The notes under the pieces were generated by a model. That model saw only the letters and a program-made list of their open reading frames with translations. It ran no database searches and was not told where the DNA came from. The translations under genes and the position numbers were made by a program. From Bacteroidia bacterium (GTDB lineage Bacteria > Bacteroidota > Bacteroidia > Bacteroidales > UBA932), in contig JAUMVX010000005.1 in NCBI GenBank assembly GCA_030529945.1, positions 1-64,000 of the forward strand: DNA of 64,000 nt. The letters are read 5' to 3'. This document shows, in pieces, positions 37,065 to 46,774 of the stretch. Position 1 is the first letter of the stretch; each line of letters starts with the position of its first letter.

Positions 37065-38360
37065 ATGATAGAACGCTACTCACGCAAGATAATGCGGGAC
37101 GTGTGGAAGGACGAGAACAGATTCCGCGCATTCCTCGAAGTCGAAATCCTCGCCTGCGAGGCCTGGAGCGAACTCGGAGTGATTCCCTCCGGAGATGTCG
37201 AGAAAATCCGCAGCCGCGCCTCCTTCAGCCTGGAGCGCATCCGCGAGCTGGAGGAGCAGACCCGGCACGATGTCGTAGCGTTCACCCGCGCGGTCAGCGA
37301 AAGCCTCGGAGAGGAGCGCAAGTGGATCCACTACGGCCTTACGTCCACCGATGTGGTGGACACGGCCAACGCCTGCCTGCTGAAGCAGGCCAATTCCATA
37401 CTGCTCAAGGATATGGAGGATTTCCTGGAGACCCTGCGCCGCAGGGCCCTGGAATTCAAGGACACCCCCTGCATCGGCCGCACCCACGGAATCCATGCCG
37501 ACATCACCTCCTTCGGGCTCAAATGGGCCCTCTGGTACGAGGAGATGAAACGCAACATCCACCGCTTCCGGGAAGCCGCCGCCGGAGTGGAGGCCGGAAA
37601 AATGAGCGGGGCCGTGGGCAATTTCGCGAACATCCCGCCTTTCATCCAGGACTATGTCTGCAAGCAGCTCGGGATAGCGTCCGCCGACATCTCCACCCAG
37701 ATTCTTCAGCGCGACCGCCACGCCTGGTACATAGCCACCCTCGCCGTCACGGCCTCAACTCTGGAACAGATGGCCTTCGAAGTCAGAAACCTTCAGCGCA
37801 CGGAAATCCGCGAGGCGGAGGAGTCTTTCTCCAAGGGGCAGAAGGGTTCGAGCGCTATGCCGCACAAGCGCAACCCCGTCGGAAGCGAAAACATCTGCGG
37901 CTGCGCCCGCGTGATGAGAGGCTATATGAGCGCGGCCTGCGAGAACGTGGCTCTCTGGCACGAAAGGGACATATCCCATTCCTCTTCTGAAAGAATCATA
38001 CTTCCCGATGCCACGGAACTTCTGGACTATATGCTCTGCCGCCTCCGGGGGATACTGGAGAATCTGAAGGTATATCCGGAGAATATGCTCGAAAACATCG
38101 GACGCACACGGGGGGTCATCTTCTCCCAGAGGGTTATGAACGCTCTGATTTCCAAAGGCCTGTCCAGAGAGGATGCCTACGATACCGTCCAGCCCGTAGC
38201 TATGCGGGCCTGGAGCGGCGGAGAGGATTTTCTGACGCTGCTCGCAGCAGAGGCGAAGATATGCGCTCTTCTGGATAAAAAAGAACTCGAGGATTGTTTC
38301 ACCCTCGAGTACTATTTCCGGAACGTGGACTATATCTACTCCCGCGTAGGCATCATCTGA
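37065..38360 (+). CDS. purB: Adenylosuccinate lyase
   Basis: 431 residues from [20 protein letters not shown]; the longer in-frame reading to 36693 overlaps lplA and is rejected. PurB removes fumarate from SAICAR and adenylosuccinate in purine synthesis. The family signature is [17 protein letters not shown], with [14 protein letters not shown] and [19 protein letters not shown]. It is convergent with purA, the enzyme of the preceding AMP-branch step, and their 3' ends overlap by 8 bases. Confidence 0.97.
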   Translation: MIERYSRKIMRDVWKDENRFRAFLEVEILACEAWSELGVIPSGDVEKIRSRASFSLERIRELEEQTRHDVVAFTRAVSESLGEERKWIHYGLTSTDVVDTANACLLKQANSILLKDMEDFLETLRRRALEFKDTPCIGRTHGIHADITSFGLKWALWYEEMKRNIHRFREAAAGVEAGKMSGAVGNFANIPPFIQDYVCKQLGIASADISTQILQRDRHAWYIATLAVTASTLEQMAFEVRNLQRTEIREAEESFSKGQKGSSAMPHKRNPVGSENICGCARVMRGYMSAACENVALWHERDISHSSSERIILPDATELLDYMLCRLRGILENLKVYPENMLENIGRTRGVIFSQRVMNALISKGLSREDAYDTVQPVAMRAWSGGEDFLTLLAAEAKICALLDKKELEDCFTLEYYFRNVDYIYSRVGII

Positions 38361-39615
38361 GCACTATCTCCTTTCTGTCCGGACCCACGGAGATGATCCG
38401 CACCGGACAGCGGGTCTCCTTCTCTATGAAGGAAACATAGTCTTTCAGTTCCTGCGGGAAAGCATCGTAATCGCGGACTCCGCAGATATCCTTCTTCCAG
38501 CCCTTGAACTCGGTATAGACCGGAGTCACCTCGTCGCATTCGTAAGGGAAGTGGTCCACGATGCGGCCTCCGATGCTGTAGGCGGTGGCCACCTTTATGA
38601 CATCGAAGTCATTCAGCACGTCGGCCTTCATCATAATGAGTTCATTCACGCCGCTGCTCATCACGGCATATTTCAGAGCCGGCATATCCAGCCAGCCGCA
38701 GCGGCGCGGGCGGCCTGTAGTGGCCCCGAACTCGTGCCCGGTCTGACGCAGGCGCTCCCCCGTCTCATCGGAAAGTTCGGTAGGGAACGGTCCTGAGCCC
38801 ACTCTGGTGCAGTAAGCCTTGAATATGCCCATAACCTTGCCTACTCTGGACGGAGCTATGCCCAGTCCCGTGCAGACCCCCGCAGCCATAGTGTTCGAGG
38901 AGGTCACGAACGGATAGGTTCCGAAATCGATGTCCAGCATAGAACCCTGGGCCCCTTCGGCGAGGACAGGGACATCATCGTCCAGATAGGAGTTCACGAC
39001 GAATTCGCTGTCGATGAAGCGGAAGCGCTTCATCTCCTCCACGGCTCTCATCCAGTCACTTTCGTACTCCGAGATATCGTAGCTGTAGTCGTACTGGGAG
39101 AGCAGGCCGTAATGCTTCAGCTTCAGGGCCTCGTATTTCTTCTGAAAATCCTTAGAGAGCAGATCTCCCACACGGAGGCCGTTACGTCCCGTCTTGTCCA
39201 TATAGGCCGGTCCTATGCCTTTCAGCGTGGAGCCTATCTTGGACTTGCCCTTGGCCGCCTCGCTGGCGGCGTCCAGAACCCTGTGGGTGGGGAGTATAAG
39301 CTGAGTCCTCTTCGAAATCTGAAGTCTGCCGCTGATGTCCCCGGCCTTTTCCTCGATGGACTTGATCTCGTCCATAAGGATTACGGGGTCGAGGACTACT
39401 CCGTTTCCGATGATGTTCATCGAGTCCCGGCGGAAGATGCCCGAAGGCACGGTATGCAGTACGAAGCCGTCCCCGTCGAATTTCAGGGAATGGCCCGCGT
39501 TGGGACCGCCCTGAAAGCGGGCGATCACCTTGTAGCCGGGGGTCAGCACATCGACCACCTTTCCTTTACCCTCGTCTCCCCACTGGAGCCCGAGAACAAC
39601 ATCAAGTTTCGACAT
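38353..39615 (-). CDS. purA: Adenylosuccinate synthetase
   Basis: 420 residues. PurA joins IMP and aspartate with GTP to make adenylosuccinate. The P-loop [14 protein letters not shown] and catalytic [13 protein letters not shown] are present, with the IMP/GTP region [17 protein letters not shown] and the C-terminal [18 protein letters not shown]. It is 3 bases downstream of a porin gene and a DASS transporter gene, an unusual partnership discussed in the findings. Confidence 0.98.
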   Translation of the reverse strand: MSKLDVVLGLQWGDEGKGKVVDVLTPGYKVIARFQGGPNAGHSLKFDGDGFVLHTVPSGIFRRDSMNIIGNGVVLDPVILMDEIKSIEEKAGDISGRLQISKRTQLILPTHRVLDAASEAAKGKSKIGSTLKGIGPAYMDKTGRNGLRVGDLLSKDFQKKYEALKLKHYGLLSQYDYSYDISEYESDWMRAVEEMKRFRFIDSEFVVNSYLDDDVPVLAEGAQGSMLDIDFGTYPFVTSSNTMAAGVCTGLGIAPSRVGKVMGIFKAYCTRVGSGPFPTELSDETGERLRQTGHEFGATTGRPRRCGWLDMPALKYAVMSSGVNELIMMKADVLNDFDVIKVATAYSIGGRIVDHFPYECDEVTPVYTEFKGWKKDICGVRDYDAFPQELKDYVSFIEKETRCPVRIISVGPDRKEIVLR

Positions 39616-39618
39616 ATT

Positions 39619-40833
39619 TTAGAAGCTATATTTCAGCATAAGCTGCACGCGGTGATTCGTCACCCAATGCAGGTCCTGATTGTAGAGGGCGCAGCCCGTA
39701 TCCAGATACTGGTCCGGATGAGCGGAATCATACTTTCCGTACTGCACGGAAGTGATTTCATATTCGAGAGCGGCTGTCACCTTGCCGAAGTTGCGTATGA
39801 GCGTAGGGGTGAGCCTGTACATCGAATTCATATTCACGAAGCTGTTCTTGCTGAAGTAGATGTGGGCACCGTTCGCGATGTCCTCGGAAGTTCCGAAATT
39901 CTTCGCGTAGCCCGCGAAGAGCACGGCCTGCCAGTCCTTACCGTAGGAAAGGCTTATCCAGCTGGAAGAATTGCGCGTAGGGGCATAGTCCCCGTCCGTG
40001 GTGAGAGCATAGCCGCCGTTCAGATTAACGTGCTCTCCCGCCTGCGCATAGAGGGTCTTGAGCTTGGCGGAGAAGAGGCCTTTGCTATACTGAGCATAGA
40101 AGAAAGGGGTGAGAGCGTTCATCCTGACATTGTCGTCCTGTACCGGGATGATGCTGAGGAAGTCCACTCCGGCCCGCACGAGACCGCTCTTCCACTTGTA
40201 ATTCAGCCCCGCGTAGAGTTCAGGGATTCCGCTGTACTTGATATAGTTCGCGCTGGCTCCTTCGGGACCGGCGGAAGTATATTGCTGCTGCCAGATGGCC
40301 GCTGCGGTGACGGACCAGAAGGAGGTCTTGTCCCCTCCGAGATTCCAGTCGAGCTGGGCCAGAGGAGTGCGGCTGAACGGGCCGAAAGGAGCGCCGGTGT
40401 TCAGGGAAATCACATCCGGCATATCGGCCGCCATAGGATGCCAGGCCTGGCCGACCTTGAGGGAGGCATTAGTCCAGCCGAGAGTCATATAGGCCTGACG
40501 GAGACGGAGCGTCGCCGTGCCGGTGACTCCGGAGACTCCGCTGTAGAAGTCGGTCTCGATCTTGGCCCCGACCTTCACGCCGTTATACTCGTAGCCGCTG
40601 ACATTCACGCCGAGGCGCGAAGTGATGGCCGAGAAATGCCAGGTGGCGGCATCGTTGTCATTGTCGAGCGGCAGGTAGGAGAAGAGGTCCGCAGTAAGGG
40701 CCTTCGTCTCGTGGCTGTCCACGTGTGCGTAGTTGCGGATGAATCCGTAGATGGATATCTGCGCCTGCTGCGCAGAAGCGCTGCCCGCACAGAGGACTGT
40801 CAGGGCAGCGGCTGTCAAAAATCTATAGTTCAT
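39619..40833 (-). CDS. DcaP-like outer-membrane porin
   Basis: 404 residues with a signal peptide (MNYRFLTAAALTVLCAGSASAQ). The mature start QISIYGFIRNYAHVDSHET and ITSRLGVNVSGYEYNGVKVGAKIETDF resemble the DcaP/porin families: a coiled start and barrel strands, with C-terminal YSF. RLRQAYMTLGW and VGQAWHPMAADMPDV match the porin constriction region. It lies one base from the DASS symporter gene, and DcaP-type porins pass dicarboxylates, so an outer-membrane partner for that symporter is inferred. Confidence 0.8.
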   Translation of the reverse strand: MNYRFLTAAALTVLCAGSASAQQAQISIYGFIRNYAHVDSHETKALTADLFSYLPLDNDNDAATWHFSAITSRLGVNVSGYEYNGVKVGAKIETDFYSGVSGVTGTATLRLRQAYMTLGWTNASLKVGQAWHPMAADMPDVISLNTGAPFGPFSRTPLAQLDWNLGGDKTSFWSVTAAAIWQQQYTSAGPEGASANYIKYSGIPELYAGLNYKWKSGLVRAGVDFLSIIPVQDDNVRMNALTPFFYAQYSKGLFSAKLKTLYAQAGEHVNLNGGYALTTDGDYAPTRNSSSWISLSYGKDWQAVLFAGYAKNFGTSEDIANGAHIYFSKNSFVNMNSMYRLTPTLIRNFGKVTAALEYEITSVQYGKYDSAHPDQYLDTGCALYNQDLHWVTNHRVQLMLKYSF

Positions 40834-40834
40834 A

Positions 40835-42280
40835 TCAGAACGGGAATATCTTGATGAGCCAGAAATATCCGAGTATGAAACCTACCACACCGATGATGAT
40901 GCCGACCTTGGCCATATCCTTGGTCTGGACCAGACCCGTGGATGCCGCGATGGCATTCGGAGGCGTGGAGATAGGGAAGAGCATCGCGAGGGACGCGCAG
41001 ACCGCCACGAAGATGATCATCGCGTGAGTGCCGCCGAGGGCGAGGAACGAGGCGTTGTTCGCTGCTGCCGGATCGGCCATACCCATAGCCACCACGATGA
41101 GGATAGGGATGACGAGAGCGGCAGTCGCGGAGTTGCTGATGAAGTTGCTGAGGAAGTAGGTGACGAAACCGGCTACGATGATCACGAGAACCACCGACAT
41201 CGAGCCGAACGGAATGGCCTCGATGAGAACCTTGGCAAGTCCGGTACCCTGGAGGTCGGTGCCGAGGGCGAAGCCTCCGGCGACGAGCCAGAGCACGCTC
41301 CAGTTGATCTCCTTTATGTCATCCTTGCCGAAGATGCCCGTGCAGGTGAATACCGCGAGAGGTATGAGGGCGACGATGTTCGAGTTTATGCCCGTAAGCT
41401 GCTCGGTAGCCCAGAGCAGGATGGTCAGACCGAAGGTGATCCATACCGTGTAGGTCTTCCAGTCATTCTTGCGCTTGTTCTCAGGAATCTCGAGGACGAG
41501 TTTCTTGGTCTTGAACGGGAAGAACAGAAGAAGAAGCACCCAAGCGAAGAGAATCATCACGATCACGTAAGGGACCATTCTTACCGCCCACTCGGCGAAG
41601 CCTACATCCACGCCGGCCTGAGCGAGGAACTTGACCGCAGTGGCGTTAGGAGGAGTTCCGATAGGAGTACCCATACCTCCGAGGTTCGCCGCTACAGGAA
41701 TGGAGAGCGCGAGACCGATCTTACCCTTGTCATCGTTAGGCAGTACCGCCAGCACCGGGGCGAGGAAAGCGAGCATCATAGCTGCGGTGGCGGTGTTGCT
41801 CATAAACATCGAGAAGACGCTGATGATGATGAGGAAACCGAGCAGCACCATCTTCGGCTTGGTGCCGAAAGGCTTCAGAAGCGTACGCGCGAGGGTTACG
41901 TCCAGACCGTACTTGGTGGCCATAATCGCGAGTACGAACCCGCCGAGGAAAAGCATCACCACAGGATCGGCGAAAGCCGCCATAATATCCTTGTAAGGAA
42001 CCAGGGTTCCGTACTCCGGCTTGCACAGGAAGGCGAGTCCCTTGTTCGAGACGGTAAGCAGGGAGATTACGATGATGAGAACGGAGGTGGTCCAGTTAGG
42101 AATGACCTCGAATATCCACATCAGGGCCGCGAAGGCGAAGATAGCGATAACACGCTGCTGGGAAACGGTAAGAGCGTCGATGCCGTAGAAACTAACCGGC
42201 ACGGCCCATAGGAAGACCGTGATGAGAAGTATCAGCGGCAGAATCACGCAGAACTTCACGTTCAGTTTTTTTGTTGCCAT
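40835..42280 (-). CDS. DASS-family sodium-coupled anion symporter (SLC13-like)
   Basis: 481 residues, about 12 membrane segments, with the DASS signature features SNTATAAMMLAFLAPVLA (SNT) and FISNSATAALVIPI (second SNS/SNT motif). Transports dicarboxylates or sulfate with sodium in known members. Proposed substrate here is dicarboxylates such as succinate, fumarate or malate, because of the downstream DcaP-like porin; sulfate is not excluded. It is first of a minus-strand run: DASS, porin, purA. Confidence 0.93.
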   Translation of the reverse strand: MATKKLNVKFCVILPLILLITVFLWAVPVSFYGIDALTVSQQRVIAIFAFAALMWIFEVIPNWTTSVLIIVISLLTVSNKGLAFLCKPEYGTLVPYKDIMAAFADPVVMLFLGGFVLAIMATKYGLDVTLARTLLKPFGTKPKMVLLGFLIIISVFSMFMSNTATAAMMLAFLAPVLAVLPNDDKGKIGLALSIPVAANLGGMGTPIGTPPNATAVKFLAQAGVDVGFAEWAVRMVPYVIVMILFAWVLLLLFFPFKTKKLVLEIPENKRKNDWKTYTVWITFGLTILLWATEQLTGINSNIVALIPLAVFTCTGIFGKDDIKEINWSVLWLVAGGFALGTDLQGTGLAKVLIEAIPFGSMSVVLVIIVAGFVTYFLSNFISNSATAALVIPILIVVAMGMADPAAANNASFLALGGTHAMIIFVAVCASLAMLFPISTPPNAIAASTGLVQTKDMAKVGIIIGVVGFILGYFWLIKIFPF

Positions 42281-42324
42281 TATGATATTTGATTAGAATT
42301 TATCTTTTCACTAAAAAGCAGGCG

Positions 42325-42332
42325 CAAATATA
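42325..42332 (-). promoter_or_regulatory. -7 box of the DASS operon
   Basis: On the minus strand TATATTTG matches TAnnTTTG, 45 bases upstream of the start codon. A -33 TTTG is not visible. Confidence 0.4.
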
Positions 42333-42430
42333 GGTATTCCGCCTATGATTTGAAAATAAAATCGGCAGTATCCGCAGCCTGCGGCCGCCAGCCGCGGGCA
42401 AAGGCTGAGAAACTGTCGGCGGACCGTTTC

Positions 42431-44026
42431 TCAGTCTTTGACGCAGCGCACCGGCGCTGCGATGCGGTAGCTCTGCTTGGCTCCGTTTATGGTGCCCTGG
42501 CTCTTCATAGGCAGCAGGGACCAGAACTGGAAGTTGGTGATGACTCCGTCCGTTTCAGAGAGCGAGGAGAATGAAGAACCGCAGATGTAGCCCGAAGCTA
42601 TCTCCGACGGATATGTTTTCAGATAACCCATCAGGGAAGCGGAGGTGGAGGTGTTGGTCTGGACCGTGAAGGCCCCGTAAGCCCCGACATTGAAGCCGTC
42701 GGCATTTATGAAGTCCATCCTGGCGTTCTGCGAAGTGGCGTCGAAGTACGGGGCGTCAGTGTTTATGCCCTTGTCATAAGTCGCTATCTTGCCCACGAGG
42801 GCGTGCAGCTCCTCCACCGTCGGGACGTGCCATCCCGGAGGGCAGACTCCCCGCGCCCCGGAGAGGGACCTGGCCTGTTCTTCCGTCTTAAGCTCTCCCA
42901 CGGCCAGGCCGAGCGCGGTCTCCACCTGATAGAGATAGCCGTTGGATTTGATGACGGACTCGTCACGGGTCTGCACTGCGGCCGTCTTTTCCTCATTCAG
43001 GACTACAGGATAATAGATTCCCGCCGTCAGGTTCGTCATATCATCAGAAGGAGTCAGTCCTGAAGGAATCATACGCAGGTTCTCCGCCATCCAGGTCCTG
43101 CCGTCCTTCAGCGTGACGGTATTGTAAGTTTCGCCCCGGTATATGAAATATCCTTCGTGCTCCTCGAAATCCTCCTCGGGATCCGGGTCAGGATTTTCGT
43201 CCGGTTCTATGGTACCGCCGTCCTCCCAGGCGTCTATCTCGCCCGAAAGGCTGAAGCGTACACCGTCCGCAAGCACTTCGGCCTCGATTCTGTAGGTATA
43301 GCCCGGCTTCATCGTAATCTCGGTGAAGTCCTTCACTACAGCAGCTCCGGAGGCTGTTCTGACTCCCACCGCGAAAGCCATAGTCTGGGGCGCCACGATG
43401 GCACGGAACTTCTCGCCCCTGACCGTCTGCTCCATAATGAAGTCCCGTGTCCCCGCAGACGCATCCGGCAGGTATTCCGTACCGTCATCGGAGAGAACGC
43501 ACCTGTACAGCAGTCCCCGGAGGGTAATCTCATCTATCGAGATTCCCGCTTCGTTCTTCACGTTCACCACGATCTGCGAAAGCTGATGGCGGAAAGCCAT
43601 AGTGACAGCAGCCTCCTGAGGCCTCACCTGCTCCTTCGCGGCCATCATCAGGTCATAGGCCCCGGCTCCGTCCCTCTGGTCAGCGCCGACTTCGAAAGAC
43701 TGCGGAAAACCCGTGCCGTCATAAGGATAACAGGCCTTGAGGCTGCTGCTCTCCGCGCTGTCCTCATACCATTTGAGTTCACCGCTGAAAACGCCGTCAG
43801 CATAAGTGAGAGGCGCATTCTCCACATAAGAAGAGCCGTCCGCGAAGGTAATCGCAACCCCGATGCGGTCGCCCTCCTCGAAATTCACCTCCGTCGCCCG
43901 CGTGATGAGCGGATCTATGCTCAGAGCGGGAGTTTCAGCCTGAGGCTCAGGCTGCTTGCCGCAGGAAATGATAAGCGGCGCGGCCAATACTGACAGGACG
44001 GCCGCAGCCAATCTTCCATTATTCAT
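42431..44026 (-). CDS. Fimbrillin-like lipoprotein with C-terminal FISUMP domain
   Basis: 531 residues, lipobox LIISC (C22). Residues 30-280 resemble the Bacteroidales fimbrillin family: FEEGDRIGVAITF, AVTMAFRHQLSQIVVNVKNEAG, APQTMAFAVGV and the GYTYRIEAEV strand. After an acidic linker, residues 300-531 are a FISUMP (Fibrobacter succinogenes paralogous) domain: DGRTWMAENLRMIPSG, CPPGWHVPTVEEL, SYRIAAPVRCVKD. The FISUMP part closely matches the C-terminus of the lipoprotein at 52365-53879. Probably surface-displayed. It is 12 bases downstream of the DUF6850 gene and last in the S46-TonB receptor run. Confidence 0.85.
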   Translation of the reverse strand: MNNGRLAAAVLSVLAAPLIISCGKQPEPQAETPALSIDPLITRATEVNFEEGDRIGVAITFADGSSYVENAPLTYADGVFSGELKWYEDSAESSSLKACYPYDGTGFPQSFEVGADQRDGAGAYDLMMAAKEQVRPQEAAVTMAFRHQLSQIVVNVKNEAGISIDEITLRGLLYRCVLSDDGTEYLPDASAGTRDFIMEQTVRGEKFRAIVAPQTMAFAVGVRTASGAAVVKDFTEITMKPGYTYRIEAEVLADGVRFSLSGEIDAWEDGGTIEPDENPDPDPEEDFEEHEGYFIYRGETYNTVTLKDGRTWMAENLRMIPSGLTPSDDMTNLTAGIYYPVVLNEEKTAAVQTRDESVIKSNGYLYQVETALGLAVGELKTEEQARSLSGARGVCPPGWHVPTVEELHALVGKIATYDKGINTDAPYFDATSQNARMDFINADGFNVGAYGAFTVQTNTSTSASLMGYLKTYPSEIASGYICGSSFSSLSETDGVITNFQFWSLLPMKSQGTINGAKQSYRIAAPVRCVKD

Positions 44027-44038
44027 ATTCTCTTTTCT

Positions 44039-45574
44039 TTAAAATGTCATTCCTGTACACACGCGTACTTCTCCCCGGGTGGAACCGGGAACCGTACTGA
44101 TTCCGAAGGCCTTGCGGCCGAGCGCGGACACTTCCGCATAAATGCCCCTGCGGAAGGTGTATCTGAGAGTCAGGCCGCCGTCCAGACGGGATGAGGTCCG
44201 GTATTCGGTATCCCGGGCGTAATAGTCCTCCAGACGGTAGAGCGAAGTCTGCACGCCGGAAGATTCGCTCACGGAGGAGGAACTCTCCTTCACGCGGCCG
44301 TCCGACCATCTGAGCAGGGCTGTCCACTGCCACCGTCCGCAGCGGAGCACCGGCTCCGCCATAAGGCTCCACTCGACGAGTTTCTGACTCACGATGTACG
44401 GATACATCTGGGAGGCCTTGGATTTAACCCGGCTGCGGTCCCATCGGAGCCTGAGGTCGAAACGGTCCGAAAGGTACTCGTACTCATCGAAAAGCGTGAA
44501 GGTCTTTCGGGTCAGGATTCTGTTCTGACCGTATTCCACTACTGTGGACACCCCGTTTTCAGTCACTTTGTCCAGTACGGTCTCGTAATTCTTCGCCCAC
44601 TCGAAATTCAGGCCTGCGCGGGTGAACGAGATGCCCCGGCCGGTCTGTGAGCGGCCTGAAGCGATGATGTCCAGAACATTGGCGGGGCTGCGGTACCAGA
44701 TGTACTGTTTCTCACCTATGGAGGTGGAACGGTGGAGATAGGAGTATTGGACGAAGGTATCTTCGTCCCCCATCTGGAGTGACACGCCGCGGGAGATGCG
44801 CCTGCACGGGAAGCCGTTCACTCCGGTCTCGTCGAGATGCACTCCGCTGCCGCTCCAGACCTCATATCGTCCGTACATCAGACCCTTGTCGAGGAATGCG
44901 TAATAGCTTGACTCTCCGGTGCCCACCTGCTCGGCGACGATGGATTCGCTGTCCTTGGAGAAGATGTAGTTGAGTCCGATGGAGGACTTGCCGCCGTCAT
45001 AGATGTACTGAAAGCCCGGAGCTACGGTCATATCCAGGCGGTAGTTCGTGTGGCGGAGGTCCTTACGTTTCGCCAGATTCGAGGAGCGGTAGTCCATCCG
45101 GGCACCGATTCTCCAGTCTCCGCCCACATCCACGCTTACTCCCCCGTCGAAGGCGTAGCTCTGAAGTGTCTTGCGGCCCGGAGTGAATTCCAGGACGTCC
45201 ACGGGGTAGATGCCCGGGGTTATGAACATCGAGCCGCACATATCCCGGCCTTCCTTCTGCTCGAAGGAGAAGCCGCCCGTCATCGAGAACTTCTCCAGAT
45301 GCTTTATGCTCGCGGCTCTCGCCCCTATGTTCCAGGAGGACGGGGCCTCGCTGCTCAGTCTGAAATCCCCGCCCTCGGCTCCGCCGTAGAGTTCGGCGAA
45401 GGATATGGATGTGGAGTCCCCGCGAAGTCCGGCCACATTCCGGGACTCATTCCAGAGATTGCGCCGGAACACACGCTCATACGTGGTCTGGGCCGCGGCC
45501 GGGAAAACCGTCAGAATAGACAGCAGGGCGAGTACGGCTCCCCTATTTATGCAGAGACTGTGTTTCGCGCTCAT
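44039..45574 (-). CDS. DUF6850 outer-membrane beta-barrel protein
   Basis: 511 residues from MSAKHSLCINRGAVLALLSIL, with signal peptidase cleavage after AAAQ. The ATG at 45574 overlaps the end of the DUF4876 gene by 32 bases; an upstream extension to 45766 would bury most of it. The mature part is barrel-like: RGDSTSISFAELYGGAEGGDF, aromatic strands throughout, ending VRVCTGMTF. It matches the DUF6850 family, which in Bacteroidales follows DUF4876 and a TonB-dependent receptor. Function unknown. Confidence 0.85.
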   Translation of the reverse strand: MSAKHSLCINRGAVLALLSILTVFPAAAQTTYERVFRRNLWNESRNVAGLRGDSTSISFAELYGGAEGGDFRLSSEAPSSWNIGARAASIKHLEKFSMTGGFSFEQKEGRDMCGSMFITPGIYPVDVLEFTPGRKTLQSYAFDGGVSVDVGGDWRIGARMDYRSSNLAKRKDLRHTNYRLDMTVAPGFQYIYDGGKSSIGLNYIFSKDSESIVAEQVGTGESSYYAFLDKGLMYGRYEVWSGSGVHLDETGVNGFPCRRISRGVSLQMGDEDTFVQYSYLHRSTSIGEKQYIWYRSPANVLDIIASGRSQTGRGISFTRAGLNFEWAKNYETVLDKVTENGVSTVVEYGQNRILTRKTFTLFDEYEYLSDRFDLRLRWDRSRVKSKASQMYPYIVSQKLVEWSLMAEPVLRCGRWQWTALLRWSDGRVKESSSSVSESSGVQTSLYRLEDYYARDTEYRTSSRLDGGLTLRYTFRRGIYAEVSALGRKAFGISTVPGSTRGEVRVCTGMTF

Positions 45575-46769
45575 AGAAATCTGTGCTTGAATTGTTGCTG
45601 TCAGAAAGGACCTCATAGCCGGCGGCCGCAGAGGCCGTCTCGTCAGTCCTGCGGAAGAGGGTATGCCCGAGATAGGTGTCGGAAAGGGTGACATAGCCCG
45701 CGTCCAGGGAAGGGGGAAGACGTTTCGCATTCGACGATGACGTCCCGGTGAAAACCTCGACCGCATCCACCACCCAGTCGAGTGGAATGGCGGTCACCTG
45801 GGCGCTGGCGCTTCCGGGTATGGGAATCACAGCGCCGGAAGTCTGCACGAATTCGCGCATACTCATTCCTTCAGCGCGGTAGAGCACCATAGCCGGGGAG
45901 TTGATGGATATCGTGTAGGCGTTCGCGATGCCGGTCTTCACCACCACTTCGAGATAATGGTCCTGGGCTATGTTCGTGCCCGGAGCGGGATGGTAGGTGG
46001 TGTTCGTGAAGTAGCTGTTGTTATAGCAGACGAAATAGCCCGGGACGTTCAGGTCCACGGAAAGCGGGAACTGGCGGGTATGGTCGATGGCCCCCTTCAG
46101 GCAGACGACGGCGTCCTCTCCCGGCTCAAGCGGGAAATCCTCCCCTTCGCCGCCGAACATCCAGACCGCCTCGGAAATCGGGACATAGTCCGGATAGACG
46201 ACCTCGCCGGAAACGGGGTCCTTCGAGATGAAAGGATTCGTGGCCATAGCGTTATACGGATGGAGCGAACCTATGCACAGGCCGTCGAGGTACTGCGTGC
46301 GGTAGTCGTTGTTATGCAGGATGACGTACTGGTCCGAGGCGTAGTTGCCCTCCTGGGGCAGGCGCTTGCAGCCGCCGCAATATATCTCCTTGATGACTAT
46401 GGAGCCGGAACGGGAGTGCATCAGACGGACCTCCAGACTGCCGGCGGAGGCGGTCACGCTCACCTTGTCGGCAGATCCGTTGAAGATGTCTTCCTCGAGC
46501 ACGTCGGAGACGCTTACGCGATAGATGCCTTTCGGGAGGCTGAAAGTCGCCGTGCCGGAAGGGTCGGTGAGGGAAGCGTAGAGCGCTCCGAGATTCACGT
46601 CCTCAACCTTCACGCTCACGCCCTCGCGGGCATACTGCGCATAGTCTTCGGGGTAAACCGCCTTCACGCTGAGGGTGCACAGAGTCTTTTCATACGGATC
46701 CCTGTCCATAAAACGGCCGCAGGAAAGGGCGGAAACCCATACCATCATATATATGATAAACTTTCTCAT
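45543..46769 (-). CDS. DUF4876 lipoprotein
   Basis: 408 residues with lipobox SALSC (C17). The N-terminal region (KTLCTLSVKAVYPEDYAQYA... GIYRVSVSD) looks like a carboxypeptidase-regulatory/Ig-type domain. The middle carries IVIKEIYCGGCKRLPQEGNYASDQYVILHNND, followed by lamin-tail-like strands, as in the DUF4876 family. Function is unknown. It starts 5 bases after the TonB receptor ends and is probably its surface lipoprotein partner, as for SusD-like or other receptor lids; SusD itself is not present. The Cys pair CGGC is conserved-looking and could bind metal or form a disulfide. Confidence 0.85.
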   Translation of the reverse strand: MRKFIIYMMVWVSALSCGRFMDRDPYEKTLCTLSVKAVYPEDYAQYAREGVSVKVEDVNLGALYASLTDPSGTATFSLPKGIYRVSVSDVLEEDIFNGSADKVSVTASAGSLEVRLMHSRSGSIVIKEIYCGGCKRLPQEGNYASDQYVILHNNDYRTQYLDGLCIGSLHPYNAMATNPFISKDPVSGEVVYPDYVPISEAVWMFGGEGEDFPLEPGEDAVVCLKGAIDHTRQFPLSVDLNVPGYFVCYNNSYFTNTTYHPAPGTNIAQDHYLEVVVKTGIANAYTISINSPAMVLYRAEGMSMREFVQTSGAVIPIPGSASAQVTAIPLDWVVDAVEVFTGTSSSNAKRLPPSLDAGYVTLSDTYLGHTLFRRTDETASAAAGYEVLSDSNNSSTDFYERETQSLHK

Positions 46770-46774
46770 AGCGA

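Noticed and set aside
41024..42211. 395-codon frame opposite the DASS symporter
   Set aside because: Its translation is an antisense image of a membrane protein, extremely rich in Glu, Arg and His, without family features.
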